Positions 17,788 to 26,368 of a stretch of 57,929 nt of DNA are shown piece after piece. Source of the stretch: CG1-02-35-72 sp045046885 (GTDB lineage: Bacteria > Bacteroidota > Bacteroidia > Flavobacteriales > Flavobacteriaceae). The position numbers and the translations under genes were made by a program. The notes under the pieces are model-generated. The model saw only the letters and a program-made list of their open reading frames with translations, did no database searches and was not told where the DNA came from. Positions within the stretch are counted from its first letter, which is position 1. Every line of letters starts with the position of its first letter. The stretch covers positions 1-57,929 of the forward strand of contig JASFYX010000006.1 of assembly GCA_045046885.1 (NCBI GenBank), in the 5' to 3' direction.

Positions 17788-18156
17788 ATGAAAATTTTAT
17801 TATTTTTTATATTTCTAAGTTATTTGGGTTACGGCCAAAATGAGCTTGTAAAAACGTCTCTTTTAGAAAAGACTAAAAGCCGTCACGTTAATCAGGCTGT
17901 AAATTTACAACCCAACACTTATCTGTTTAAATTTAACACATTAATTACGCGAATCAATAAAATCACACTCCCCTTTAATCAAAACCCCAATTTTTACAAA
18001 GCCTATTTTAAAGCAAAAAATACTACAAAAGAAAAAAAGATGGTGTTTAATTCTTTTCAGCCTCAATTTAATAGTAATGATTTTTCTATACCTCTTAAAT
18101 ATAAATACAAAAATGGCAGCACTTGTTTTTACCTGTTAAAGTCTTGTCAAAATTAG
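17788..18156 (+). CDS. small secreted hypothetical protein
   Basis: A 122-residue protein that starts at ATG 17788, 18 bases after the small membrane protein; the in-frame TTG at 17779 is rejected. A signal peptide (about 1-16, ending YLGYGQ) precedes a basic mature domain. Two cysteines near the C-terminus (GSTCFYLLKSCQN) could form a disulfide. It matches nothing I know. It is the last gene of the peptide/GLPGLI cassette, with a short gap before rsmA. Confidence 0.6.
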   Translation: MKILLFFIFLSYLGYGQNELVKTSLLEKTKSRHVNQAVNLQPNTYLFKFNTLITRINKITLPFNQNPNFYKAYFKAKNTTKEKKMVFNSFQPQFNSNDFSIPLKYKYKNGSTCFYLLKSCQN

Positions 18157-18216
18157 GTTTAAAAAAGCCTCTGTTATCCCCAAAAACTTTCTGTAAATTA
18201 GCCACAATTATTTACT

Positions 18217-18993
18217 ATGACAGTTCGCGCAAAAAAACACCTTGGCCAACACTTTTTAACAGATACTAACATCGCACAAAAAATTGCCGATGCTTTATCT
18301 GAAAAAGACTACAATACTATTTTAGAAATTGGGCCAGGTATGGGTGTTCTAACTCAGTATTTAATCCCAAAAAAAAGTGAAACTTTTGTTATAGAAATTG
18401 ATTCAGAATCTGTGACTTATCTCAAAGCCCATTTTTTAAATCTAGCTCCTCATATTATTGAAGCTGACTTTTTAAAATTCGATTTAAGCACTTATTTTAA
18501 ACAAAAGCAAGTGGCCATTATTGGTAATTTTCCTTATAATATTTCAACACAAATCGTTTTTAAAACCCTTAAAAACAGACAATACATCCCCGAATTTTGT
18601 GGTATGTTTCAAAAAGAAGTCGCCCTACGTATTGCACATAAAGAAGGTTCGAAAGCCTACGGCATTCTCTCTGTTTTATGTCAAGCATTTTATGAGGTTA
18701 CTTATTTATTTACCGTACCCCCAAGCGTTTTTAACCCACCACCAAAAGTAGAGTCGGGCGTTTTGCTTATGCGCCGTAAAGAAAATTATAAACTCACTAT
18801 TGATGAAGCTTTACTTTTTCGCGTGGTCAAAACAGCCTTTAACCAGCGCCGCAAAACATTGCGCAACAGCTTAAAATCGTTTAATTTATCCGATAAGTTA
18901 AGAGAAGATGTTATATTTGCGCAACGTCCCGAGCAATTATCGGTCACGCAATTCATCGCATTAACAGATAAAATTCAAAACGATGGCATTTGA
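18217..18993 (+). CDS. rsmA: 16S rRNA (adenine1518-N6/adenine1519-N6)-dimethyltransferase
   Basis: Dimethylates the two adjacent adenines in the 3'-terminal helix of 16S rRNA during late small-subunit assembly (KsgA). It has 258 residues. The N-terminal KKHLGQHFLTD, the SAM-binding motif LEIGPGMGVLT (36-46) and catalytic motif IV NFPY (104-107) are all present. The RNA-binding C-terminal helices with FNQRRKTLRNSLK follow. Its stop codon overlaps the mgtE start by 11 bases, showing translational coupling. Confidence 0.97.
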   Translation: MTVRAKKHLGQHFLTDTNIAQKIADALSEKDYNTILEIGPGMGVLTQYLIPKKSETFVIEIDSESVTYLKAHFLNLAPHIIEADFLKFDLSTYFKQKQVAIIGNFPYNISTQIVFKTLKNRQYIPEFCGMFQKEVALRIAHKEGSKAYGILSVLCQAFYEVTYLFTVPPSVFNPPPKVESGVLLMRRKENYKLTIDEALLFRVVKTAFNQRRKTLRNSLKSFNLSDKLREDVIFAQRPEQLSVTQFIALTDKIQNDGI

Positions 18994-20335
18994 AATCAAC
19001 ACCAACTTTTTAAACAATCTTGAAGCTTTAATTGATGCCAATAAGAGCAAGGAAATTACATCATTACTTGAAGAATTACACTATGCCGATATTGCTGATA
19101 TTGTTGATGAACTCGATTTTGACAGTGCTATTTACATCATTAAATTACTTGATGATGAACAAACTGCCGATATTTTAAAAGAACTTGACGATGACACCCG
19201 CGAACGGGTTTTAAAAGGATTATCCTCTAAAGAAATTGCGCAAAATATTGAAGAACTCGAAACAGATGACGCTGCCGATATTATTGGAGAACTCTCAGAA
19301 AAAAAGAAACAAGAGGTCATTAGCCACATTGAAGATGTAGAACACGCCAAAGATATTGTCGATTTGTTGCGTTACGAAGAAGATACAGCTGGTGGTTTAA
19401 TGGCCAAAGAATTTATTGAAGTCAACGAAAATTGGACCAATCTAAAATGCGTTAAAGAAATGCGCCGTCAAGCGCAGGAAATGGAAAAAGTCCACACCAT
19501 TTATGTTGTAGATGACGACAATAAATTAAAGGGAATTTTATCGCTTAAAAGTTTACTAACAACCTCTGCAAAAACGCCTGTAAAAGAGATTTTTGACCCA
19601 AAAGTTGTTTCTGTAAAAGTTGATGAAGAGGGTGAAGAAGTAGCACAAATCATGCAAAAATACGATTTGGTTGTATTACCCGTTGTGGATGATTTAGGCG
19701 TTCTTGTTGGGCAAATTTCCATAGATGATGTTGTAGATTTTATAACAGAAGAAGCCGAAAAAGATTATCAAATGGCGGCTGGTATTTCTGAAGATGTTGA
19801 TGTTGATGACAGCGTTTTTAAAATGACCCGTGCCCGCTTACCTTGGTTACTTATTGGTATGGTAAGTGGAACCTTTGCAGCAACCATAATATTAGATTTT
19901 CAAAATATTATGAAGACCGCTCCTGCTTTAGTTATGTTTATTCCACTTATCAATTCATCTGCCGGAAATGTAGGTGTACAATCATCGGCAATAGTAGTGC
20001 AAAGTATTGCTAATAAATCTTTTAAAGGAAAAGTAATTACGCACATTATCAAGCAATTAATGATTGGTTTATTAAACGGATTGGTTATGGCCAGTATTGT
20101 TTTTGGATTGAGTCAGTTTTTCTTTCACACCAATTTAAATGTTTCTATTACTATTGCTATTTCATTAGTAACTGTTATTATTAATGCCGCTGTTATTGGA
20201 ACTTTAGTACCTATTGTTCTCGAAAAATTTGATATTGACCCCGCCATTGCTACCGGCCCTTTTGTTACGACTAGTAATGATATCTTTGGTATTCTTATCT
20301 ACTTTATGGTAGCCAAAATGATGTTGGGATTTTAA
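18983..20335 (+). CDS. mgtE: magnesium transporter MgtE
   Basis: Magnesium-gated Mg2+ channel of the inner membrane, 450 residues. The N domain (about 1-130) is made of the acidic helical repeats typical of MgtE (ELDFDSAIYIIKLLDDEQ and similar). Two CBS domains (about 135-255) bind regulatory Mg2+. The C-terminal pore domain (about 280-450) has five membrane helices, with INSSAGNVGVQSS and the FDIDPAIATGPFVTTSND pore motif whose aspartates line the ion path. The ATG overlaps the 3' end of rsmA; this pairing is conserved in flavobacteria as far as I recall. Confidence 0.96.
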   Translation: MAFEINTNFLNNLEALIDANKSKEITSLLEELHYADIADIVDELDFDSAIYIIKLLDDEQTADILKELDDDTRERVLKGLSSKEIAQNIEELETDDAADIIGELSEKKKQEVISHIEDVEHAKDIVDLLRYEEDTAGGLMAKEFIEVNENWTNLKCVKEMRRQAQEMEKVHTIYVVDDDNKLKGILSLKSLLTTSAKTPVKEIFDPKVVSVKVDEEGEEVAQIMQKYDLVVLPVVDDLGVLVGQISIDDVVDFITEEAEKDYQMAAGISEDVDVDDSVFKMTRARLPWLLIGMVSGTFAATIILDFQNIMKTAPALVMFIPLINSSAGNVGVQSSAIVVQSIANKSFKGKVITHIIKQLMIGLLNGLVMASIVFGLSQFFFHTNLNVSITIAISLVTVIINAAVIGTLVPIVLEKFDIDPAIATGPFVTTSNDIFGILIYFMVAKMMLGF

Positions 20336-20340
20336 ATTTA

Positions 20341-20369
20341 TGTCATTCTGAGCGTAAGCAAAGAATCTC
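20341..20369. repeat. dispersed GTCATTCTGAGCG-type repeat
   Basis: The stretch begins TGTCATTCTGAGCG and ends AAAGAATCTC. It is a variant of a short dispersed repeat that I recall as abundant in Bacteroidota and some other genomes, in the spacer between mgtE and glnS. In translation it produces the spurious FFAYAQND-like peptides often misannotated as genes. Only one copy is in this window. Confidence 0.6.
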
Positions 20370-20392
20370 ATTCCCAAACCAACTATTTTCAT

Positions 20393-20400
20393 TAATTTTG
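20393..20400 (+). promoter_or_regulatory. -7 promoter element for glnS
   Basis: TAATTTTG is an exact match to the -7 consensus, 19 bases before the ATG at 20419. It shows that the in-frame TTG at 20398 is not the start codon. No clear -33 box is seen; the dispersed repeat occupies that position. Confidence 0.45.
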
Positions 20401-20418
20401 CTCTTTTCAATAAAAACG

Positions 20419-22107
20419 ATGGACGACAATAAAAAATCACTTAATTTTTTAGAGCAAATTATAGAAGAAGATTTGGCAAACGGACTCAATTCTAAAAAGT
20501 TACGTTTTCGATTCCCACCCGAACCCAATGGCTATTTACACATAGGTCACGCTGCGTCAATTTGCCTCAATTTTGGTCTCGGATTAAAATACAAGGCACC
20601 TGTTAATTTGCGTTTTGACGATACAAATCCCACCAAGGAAGAACAAGAATATGTAGATGCCATAAAACACGATATAAAATGGTTGGGCTTTAATTGGGAT
20701 AAAGAATTGTACTCTTCAAATTATTTTCAACAACTCTACGAGTGGGCAGTTTTACTCATTAAAAATGGTAAAGCTTATGTTGACGACCAATCTTCTGAGA
20801 TAATGGCGCAACAAAAAGGAACCCCTACAAAAGAAGGAACAAACAGTCCTTTTCGGGATAGAAGTATTGCCGAAAATTTAGCATTATTCGACAAAATGAA
20901 ACAAGGCGCATTTGACGAAGGTACCCACGTTTTACGCGCCAAAATTGATATGACATCCCCAAATATGTTGATGCGCGACCCTATTATTTACCGTATTTTA
21001 AAACGGTCGCATCATCGTACAGGAGCCGATTGGAATATCTACCCTATGTACGATTGGACCCACGGCGAGTCCGATTACATCGAACAAGTGTCTCATTCTA
21101 TTTGTACACTCGAATTTAAAAACCACCGCGAATTGTACGATTGGTTTTTAGACCAAGTTTACGACACCAAGTTGTTACGTCCTAAACAGCGTGAATTTGC
21201 CCGTCGTAATTTGAGTTATACTGTTATGAGTAAACGCAAACTCCTTCAATTGGTAGAAGAAAATTTGGTTAACGGTTGGGATGACCCACGTATGCCAACT
21301 ATTTCTGGCTTACGCCGACGCGGTTATACCCCAGAAGCCATCAGAAAATTTAGCGATTTGGCTGGTATTGCCAAACGCGATAATGTGACCGATGTGGCCT
21401 TGTTAGAATTCTGTATTAAAGACCATTTAAACAAAATAGCCCCAAGAGTTATGGCCGTTTTAAATCCTGTAAAAGTACTTATTACCAATTATCCAGAGGG
21501 AAAAGAGGAATGGTTAGAAGCTGAAAATAATCAAGAGGACGAAAGTGCTGGTTTTAGAAAACTGCCTTTTTCAAGAGAAATATATATTGAACGTGAAGAT
21601 TTTAGAGAACAAGCTAATAAAAAGTTTTTCCGCTTAAAATTAGATAAGGAAGTCCGTTTAAAAAATGCTTACATCATAAAAGCCAATAGTGTTGTTAAAG
21701 ATGCTGAAGGTGACATAGCAGAAATTCATTGTACTTACGATACTTTGAGCAAAAGTGGTAGCGGCACTCCCGAAAGTCAACGTCGTGTTAAAGGGACTTT
21801 ACATTGGGTTTCTATAAAGCATGCTGTAAACGCAGAAGTACGTATGTACGACAGATTATTTAGTAATGAAGCACCAGACAGTCAAAAAGAAGTCGATTTT
21901 AAAACATTTATAAATCCAGATTCTTTAGTCATAAATAAAAATGCTTTTGTAGAGCCTAGTTTAAAGGAAGCTTCAAATGGCGATCGGTTTCAATTCCAAC
22001 GTCTTGGTTATTTTAACATTGATGATGACAGTACGCCAGAAAAATTGATCTTTAACAGAACTGTTCCATTAAGGGATAGTTGGGCAAAAACTGAAAAAAA
22101 GAAATAA
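20419..22107 (+). CDS. glnS: glutamine--tRNA ligase
   Basis: Class I synthetase that attaches glutamine to tRNA-Gln in the cytoplasm. It has 562 residues from the ATG at 20419. The HIGH-type motif is in RFPPEPNGYLHIGHA (31-45) and the KMSKS counterpart is VMSKRKLLQLVEENL. The anticodon-binding beta-barrels occupy the last 220 residues. The presence of a bona fide GlnRS implies direct glutaminylation rather than only the GatCAB route. The frame extends seven codons upstream to a TTG inside the promoter box, which is rejected. Confidence 0.96.
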   Translation: MDDNKKSLNFLEQIIEEDLANGLNSKKLRFRFPPEPNGYLHIGHAASICLNFGLGLKYKAPVNLRFDDTNPTKEEQEYVDAIKHDIKWLGFNWDKELYSSNYFQQLYEWAVLLIKNGKAYVDDQSSEIMAQQKGTPTKEGTNSPFRDRSIAENLALFDKMKQGAFDEGTHVLRAKIDMTSPNMLMRDPIIYRILKRSHHRTGADWNIYPMYDWTHGESDYIEQVSHSICTLEFKNHRELYDWFLDQVYDTKLLRPKQREFARRNLSYTVMSKRKLLQLVEENLVNGWDDPRMPTISGLRRRGYTPEAIRKFSDLAGIAKRDNVTDVALLEFCIKDHLNKIAPRVMAVLNPVKVLITNYPEGKEEWLEAENNQEDESAGFRKLPFSREIYIEREDFREQANKKFFRLKLDKEVRLKNAYIIKANSVVKDAEGDIAEIHCTYDTLSKSGSGTPESQRRVKGTLHWVSIKHAVNAEVRMYDRLFSNEAPDSQKEVDFKTFINPDSLVINKNAFVEPSLKEASNGDRFQFQRLGYFNIDDDSTPEKLIFNRTVPLRDSWAKTEKKK

Positions 22108-22129
22108 ATATTGAAATACTCCCACTATA

Positions 22130-23743
22130 ATGACACTTAATAAGGATGGTCGAATGGTAATAACTGCTGATAAATTTAAAGATTTATTGGAAGGAAAATT
22201 ATTTGACGAGCCTTATTTTAAGAACTTCTATAATGCAGTAGATTTTCCAGAAACAAAATGGATTGACGCTTCAAATTTGGAAATTGAAGGAAATATCCTT
22301 ATTGAATCCAATAAGTTTTTTTCTTTTGACATTACACTATCTAACTGTATTTTTTTAAACGATATAAAAGTTGAAAGAGGTAAGTTCAAAAAAATATGGT
22401 TTGTTGAATGTACTTTTAAAGAGCATTTTTTAATCAATAATATCGAGATTAAAAAAAGGCTTTGGTTTAATTCCTGCTCTTTTAAAAAAGGTTTGAGGAT
22501 TTATCATGGGAATCTTAATGATTTTAGATGTATAAATTCTACTTTCTTATACCCCCTAAATGTATATGGAGGTAACTTTATACAGTTTCATTTAAGCTCA
22601 ATAGAAAAAAAATCTAACATAAATATAACAGGATTATTTACTAAAATTGATTATTTAAGAATCAATAGTTCAATAAATATTAATATAACCAAATGTATAA
22701 TTAATTCGATTGAATTTAATGGAGTATTTGATTCAAGTTCGATGGTTGTTATAAAAGACATCAAATTATATACTTTAATTTTTGAAAAAATTGTTAATTT
22801 AGGAAAGTTCTTTCTTTTAAATATTAGTCTTATAAATGAGTTATATGAAATTGAAGATATTGATATTGCAAATATCCCTAATATTTCAAGTTTATTTCAA
22901 GGCGATTTTGAGTTAGACGAATTTAAAAATTTCTTAAAGAAACATAGAATAAATACATTGTTAGAATATCTAAATAATTTTTATACACCTTCTTCTTTTA
23001 TTGAAAAAAATAAAATCTATTTTACAGGCATCCTATATAAAAGTAAGGTTAAAAATTTTGATGATTTAAAAATTAATCAATCTACTTTTAAAATTCTCGA
23101 AACAACTTTAGGTGAAATTCAATTTACAAATTTTGAAATAGAAAAATTTGAGGAAATTGTAATTGACTCTTCTGACTTGTCTCTAGTAAAAACATTAAAC
23201 TCTAGATTCCCTACTGAAAAAGGGTTAATAAAAACGGGGCAAAATAGATACAAGAATTTATATCATACATATAATGATTTATTCTCTATTGCAAGTAGGC
23301 AAAACAACCTTAAAGATAAAATCAACTATTATAAAGCCTCTCAAGAAAATCTATTATTAGCTACAAAGAAAGATACTTTTTCTTTTAATAAATTATCATC
23401 TTTAGCTAGTCTAAGTGTTTCAAAACACTTCAGTGATTATGGTCAAAATTGGATAAAAGCTTTGGGTTTAACAATTATTTTGTGTTTTTTGTTTTTTGGA
23501 TTATTAATTTTAAGTTTAGAAAATATAAAATTTGATTTATCAACAGAAGGCTTCACTTATTATTTCAAAAATCTACTTCAATATTTTCCCCAATTTTTAA
23601 ACCCTGTACATCAATTAAATTTTATTAATAGTTTTGGTATAGCCGGAAAATGGTCTCCAACGATTGATTTACTAAGTAGAATATTAACTGGTATAGGAAT
23701 CTATGAAATTATAAGGTCTTTCCGAAAATATATCCGTAAATAA
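22130..23743 (+). CDS. putative membrane protein with repetitive pentapeptide-like N-terminus
   Basis: A 537-residue protein of unknown function. Residues about 45-260 are rich in short strand-like units with regularly spaced large hydrophobics (SNCIFLNDIKVERGKFKKI and similar), resembling a degenerate pentapeptide-repeat beta-helix. A charged helical region follows (about 365-420; NRYKNLYHTYNDLFSIASRQ). A strong transmembrane helix is at about 444-466 and a hydrophobic segment near the C-terminus ends in a basic tail (RSFRKYIRK). The final SRILTGIGIYEIIRSFRKY resembles the C-terminus of other flavobacterial pentapeptide/ion-channel-like proteins. It is more AT-rich than glnS and the prenyl synthetase gene on either side, which suggests it was inserted between them. 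The start could also be the ATG at 22154. Confidence 0.6.
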   Translation: MTLNKDGRMVITADKFKDLLEGKLFDEPYFKNFYNAVDFPETKWIDASNLEIEGNILIESNKFFSFDITLSNCIFLNDIKVERGKFKKIWFVECTFKEHFLINNIEIKKRLWFNSCSFKKGLRIYHGNLNDFRCINSTFLYPLNVYGGNFIQFHLSSIEKKSNINITGLFTKIDYLRINSSININITKCIINSIEFNGVFDSSSMVVIKDIKLYTLIFEKIVNLGKFFLLNISLINELYEIEDIDIANIPNISSLFQGDFELDEFKNFLKKHRINTLLEYLNNFYTPSSFIEKNKIYFTGILYKSKVKNFDDLKINQSTFKILETTLGEIQFTNFEIEKFEEIVIDSSDLSLVKTLNSRFPTEKGLIKTGQNRYKNLYHTYNDLFSIASRQNNLKDKINYYKASQENLLLATKKDTFSFNKLSSLASLSVSKHFSDYGQNWIKALGLTIILCFLFFGLLILSLENIKFDLSTEGFTYYFKNLLQYFPQFLNPVHQLNFINSFGIAGKWSPTIDLLSRILTGIGIYEIIRSFRKYIRK

Positions 23744-23773
23744 GATTTACATTTTAGTACATTTGATATATAT

Positions 23774-24751
23774 ATGAAAATCATTGCACAAATAAAGCAA
23801 CCCATCCAGATAGAAATGGAAATCTTTGAACGGAAGTTCTTAGAATCTATGGTTTCTAAAGTACCCCTTTTAAATCGTATTACCCACTTTATCGTCCGCC
23901 GTAAAGGCAAGCAAATGCGTCCGATGTTTGTTTTTTTGGTCGCCAAAATGGTTTCTAAAGGTAATTTTACCGAACGTACCTATCGCGGAGCCAGTATCAT
24001 AGAATTGATTCACACCGCTACTTTAGTCCACGATGACGTGGTTGACGACAGCAATCGCCGTCGCGGATTCTTCTCACTCAACGCTTTATGGAAGAATAAA
24101 ATTGCGGTTTTGGTAGGCGATTTTCTCCTGTCAAAAGGACTCCTGCTCTCTATAGACCACGACGATTTTGATATTTTAAAACATATCTCTATAGCAGTAC
24201 GCGAAATGAGCGAAGGTGAACTCTTACAAATTGAAAAAGCCCGCAGACTTGATATAACAGAGGACGTGTATTACGAAATCATCCGCCAAAAAACAGCAAC
24301 CCTTATTGCCGCTTGTTGCGGTATCGGCGCGGCCAGCGTTAATGCCGATGAAAGTACCGTTAACACCATGCGTACTTTTGGCGAATTGATAGGCATGGCT
24401 TTTCAAATAAAAGATGATCTTTTTGATTATACGGATGATAAAATAGGCAAGCCTACAGGTATTGACATCAAAGAACAAAAAATGACTTTACCACTGATTT
24501 ACACCTTAAATAATTGTTCTAAAAAAGAAAAAGGTTGGCTGATTAACTCGGTTAAAAATCACAACAAAGACAAAAAACGCGTTAAAGAAGTCATCACTTT
24601 TGTAAAAGACAACGGCGGTATAGAATACACCATTTCTAAGATGAAAGACTACCAAGCCAAAGCCTTAAAATTACTAAACAACTACCCCGATTCGCCTTAT
24701 AAAACCAGTTTACAAACTATGGTGAATTACGTTATAGAGCGGAAGATATAA
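23774..24751 (+). CDS. polyprenyl diphosphate synthase
   Basis: An all-trans prenyltransferase (IspA/IspB-type) that extends isoprenoid chains from IPP, most likely making the long side chain of menaquinone. It has 325 residues. The first aspartate-rich motif is HDDVVDD (86-92) and the second is KDDLFDYTDD (213-222). Residues just before the first motif set chain length and are small or hydrophobic, in keeping with a long product. A TACATTTG -7 box at 23758-23765 lies only eight bases before the ATG, so the message would have a very short leader. The gene ends at a bidirectional terminator. The exact chain length cannot be told from sequence. Confidence 0.93.
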   Translation: MKIIAQIKQPIQIEMEIFERKFLESMVSKVPLLNRITHFIVRRKGKQMRPMFVFLVAKMVSKGNFTERTYRGASIIELIHTATLVHDDVVDDSNRRRGFFSLNALWKNKIAVLVGDFLLSKGLLLSIDHDDFDILKHISIAVREMSEGELLQIEKARRLDITEDVYYEIIRQKTATLIAACCGIGAASVNADESTVNTMRTFGELIGMAFQIKDDLFDYTDDKIGKPTGIDIKEQKMTLPLIYTLNNCSKKEKGWLINSVKNHNKDKKRVKEVITFVKDNGGIEYTISKMKDYQAKALKLLNNYPDSPYKTSLQTMVNYVIERKI

Positions 24752-24758
24752 TTAACTT

Positions 24759-24791
24759 AACTCTCCAAGGGTTCAAAACCCTTGGAGAGTT
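24759..24791. terminator. bidirectional intrinsic terminator
   Basis: A perfect 15-bp inverted repeat (AACTCTCCAAGGGTT / AACCCTTGGAGAGTT) with a three-base loop, between the convergent prenyl synthetase and acyl-adenylate genes. Its left arm ends where the stop codon of the minus-strand gene begins, and the right arm lies in that gene's last codons. Confidence 0.88.
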
Positions 24792-26290
24792 TTAAGTTCG
24801 TCTATAAGTTGACGTGTATTACACAGCCTTGGTACTTTGTGTTGTCCGCCCAATTTATTTTTAGATTTAAGCCAATCGTAAAACAGATTTTTGCGTGCCA
24901 CATTAATTTGTGGTTTGGTTAAAGTAATATTTATATAACGTTTGGCCTCGTAATCTGAATTCAAAGACTTTAAAGCATTGTCTAAAAGCTCTGTAAAATA
25001 GCTTAAATCTTTGGGTGGTGTACTAAATTCTATCATCCATTCGTGGGCACCTTTGTTCTTATCTTTCATAAAAACAGGTGCTACGGTGTATTCTAAAACA
25101 GCGGCACCGGTTTGTTGGCAGGCGTGTTTAAGGCCTTCTTCGGCATTTTCTATAATCAACTCTTCACCAAATACATTAATAAAATGTTTGGTACGTCCTG
25201 TAATACGAATGCGGTAAGGTTTTAGACAGGTAAATTTAACCGTATCGCCAATTAGGTAACGCCACAAACCGCCATTGGTAGTAATTACCATGGCATAATT
25301 GACCCCTATTTTTACCGCTTTAAGCGGGATGGCTTTAGAGTTAGTGCCGTTATATTTATCCATCGGAATAAACTCATAAAAAATACCGTAATCTAACATC
25401 AGCAATAAATCATACGAATGATTGCGATCTTGTATGGCAAAAAAACCTTCTGATGCATTATACACCTCAAAATATTTAAATTCTTTTTTAGGAATGAGTT
25501 TATGGTATTGCTCTCTATATGGGTTAAAATTAACACCGCCGTGAAAATACACTTCTAAGTTGGGCCACACTTCTAGGATATTCTTTTTACCTGTAACTTC
25601 TAAAACTCTGTTAAGTAATACCAACATCCAAGAAGGAACACCCGATAAACTTGTTATATCTTCTGTAATGGTTTCGTTTACAATGGCGTCTAATTTGGTT
25701 TCCCAATCAGACATAAGTGCTGTTTCTTGACTTGGAGCACTACCATAATCGGCCCAAAAAGGCAAATTTTCCATAATAATAGCCGACAAATCTCCAAAAT
25801 GAGAATCGGTATCATTATAAGCTTCGCTACTGCCACTTAAAATAAGTCCTTTACCAGTAAAAAGAGCCGCATTTTCGTTGCTATACATATACAAGCCCAA
25901 CATATCTTTACCAGCATTAAAATGACAATCGTCTAAAGATTCTTGACTTACCGGAATAAATTTACTTTTAGCATTTGTGGTGCCACTAGATTTGGCAAAC
26001 CAATTTATAGGTGTTGGCCAAAAAAGATTTTGTTCACCATTACGCGTTCTGGTTATAAGCGGTTCAATATCTTCATATTTTTTAATGGGAATACGCGTTG
26101 CAAAACTTTTATAATCTGTAATTTCATCAAAGTGATAAGTCTTTCCAATGAAGGTATCTTTAGCTGTATCGACCAAATTCAACAGCACTTCATCTTGTAC
26201 TTCAATGGGATATTTTATAAATAAATCCATTTGATGATGGCGCTTTTTTAAAATCCAAGAGGCAAGTGTATTAAAAAAAGAAAAAGGCAT
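24773..26290 (-). CDS. GH3 auxin-responsive promoter-type acyl-adenylating enzyme
   Basis: A 505-residue member of the GH3 superfamily named after plant auxin-responsive proteins; it is not glycoside hydrolase family 3. These are ANL-type adenylating enzymes that activate a carboxylic acid with ATP. The ATP-binding loop is FAKSSGTTNAKSKFIPVS (about 98-115), followed by a YNASEGFF segment and GLWRYLIGDTVKF, the fold's conserved motifs. In bacteria the substrate and product are unknown. No signal peptide, so cytoplasmic. It is transcribed alone and divergently from the DUF2797 gene. Confidence 0.88.
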   Translation of the reverse strand: MPFSFFNTLASWILKKRHHQMDLFIKYPIEVQDEVLLNLVDTAKDTFIGKTYHFDEITDYKSFATRIPIKKYEDIEPLITRTRNGEQNLFWPTPINWFAKSSGTTNAKSKFIPVSQESLDDCHFNAGKDMLGLYMYSNENAALFTGKGLILSGSSEAYNDTDSHFGDLSAIIMENLPFWADYGSAPSQETALMSDWETKLDAIVNETITEDITSLSGVPSWMLVLLNRVLEVTGKKNILEVWPNLEVYFHGGVNFNPYREQYHKLIPKKEFKYFEVYNASEGFFAIQDRNHSYDLLLMLDYGIFYEFIPMDKYNGTNSKAIPLKAVKIGVNYAMVITTNGGLWRYLIGDTVKFTCLKPYRIRITGRTKHFINVFGEELIIENAEEGLKHACQQTGAAVLEYTVAPVFMKDKNKGAHEWMIEFSTPPKDLSYFTELLDNALKSLNSDYEAKRYINITLTKPQINVARKNLFYDWLKSKNKLGGQHKVPRLCNTRQLIDELKTLQGF

Positions 26291-26368
26291 GGTTTAGTTG
26301 ATTTGGTTAAGGTTTTTCTTTGGCTTAATTGCGTATCTTTATAGCCATTAAATATAATAAAAATCTAT

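Noticed and set aside
18153..18168. Short hairpin (AGGTTT/AAGCCT) after the small secreted protein gene
   Set aside because: Only six pairs including a wobble and no T-run follow; not enough for a terminator.
20204..20440. Minus-strand 78-codon frame spanning the mgtE-glnS spacer
   Set aside because: The FFAYAQND part comes from translating the dispersed GTCATTCTGAGCG repeat; such frames are well-known artefacts.
24773..26290. Naming this gene a glycoside hydrolase family 3 protein
   Set aside because: GH3 here means Gretchen Hagen 3 (auxin-responsive) acyl-adenylating enzyme; the KSSGTTNAKSKF ATP loop shows this. The real glycoside hydrolase GH3 is at 38457-40748.
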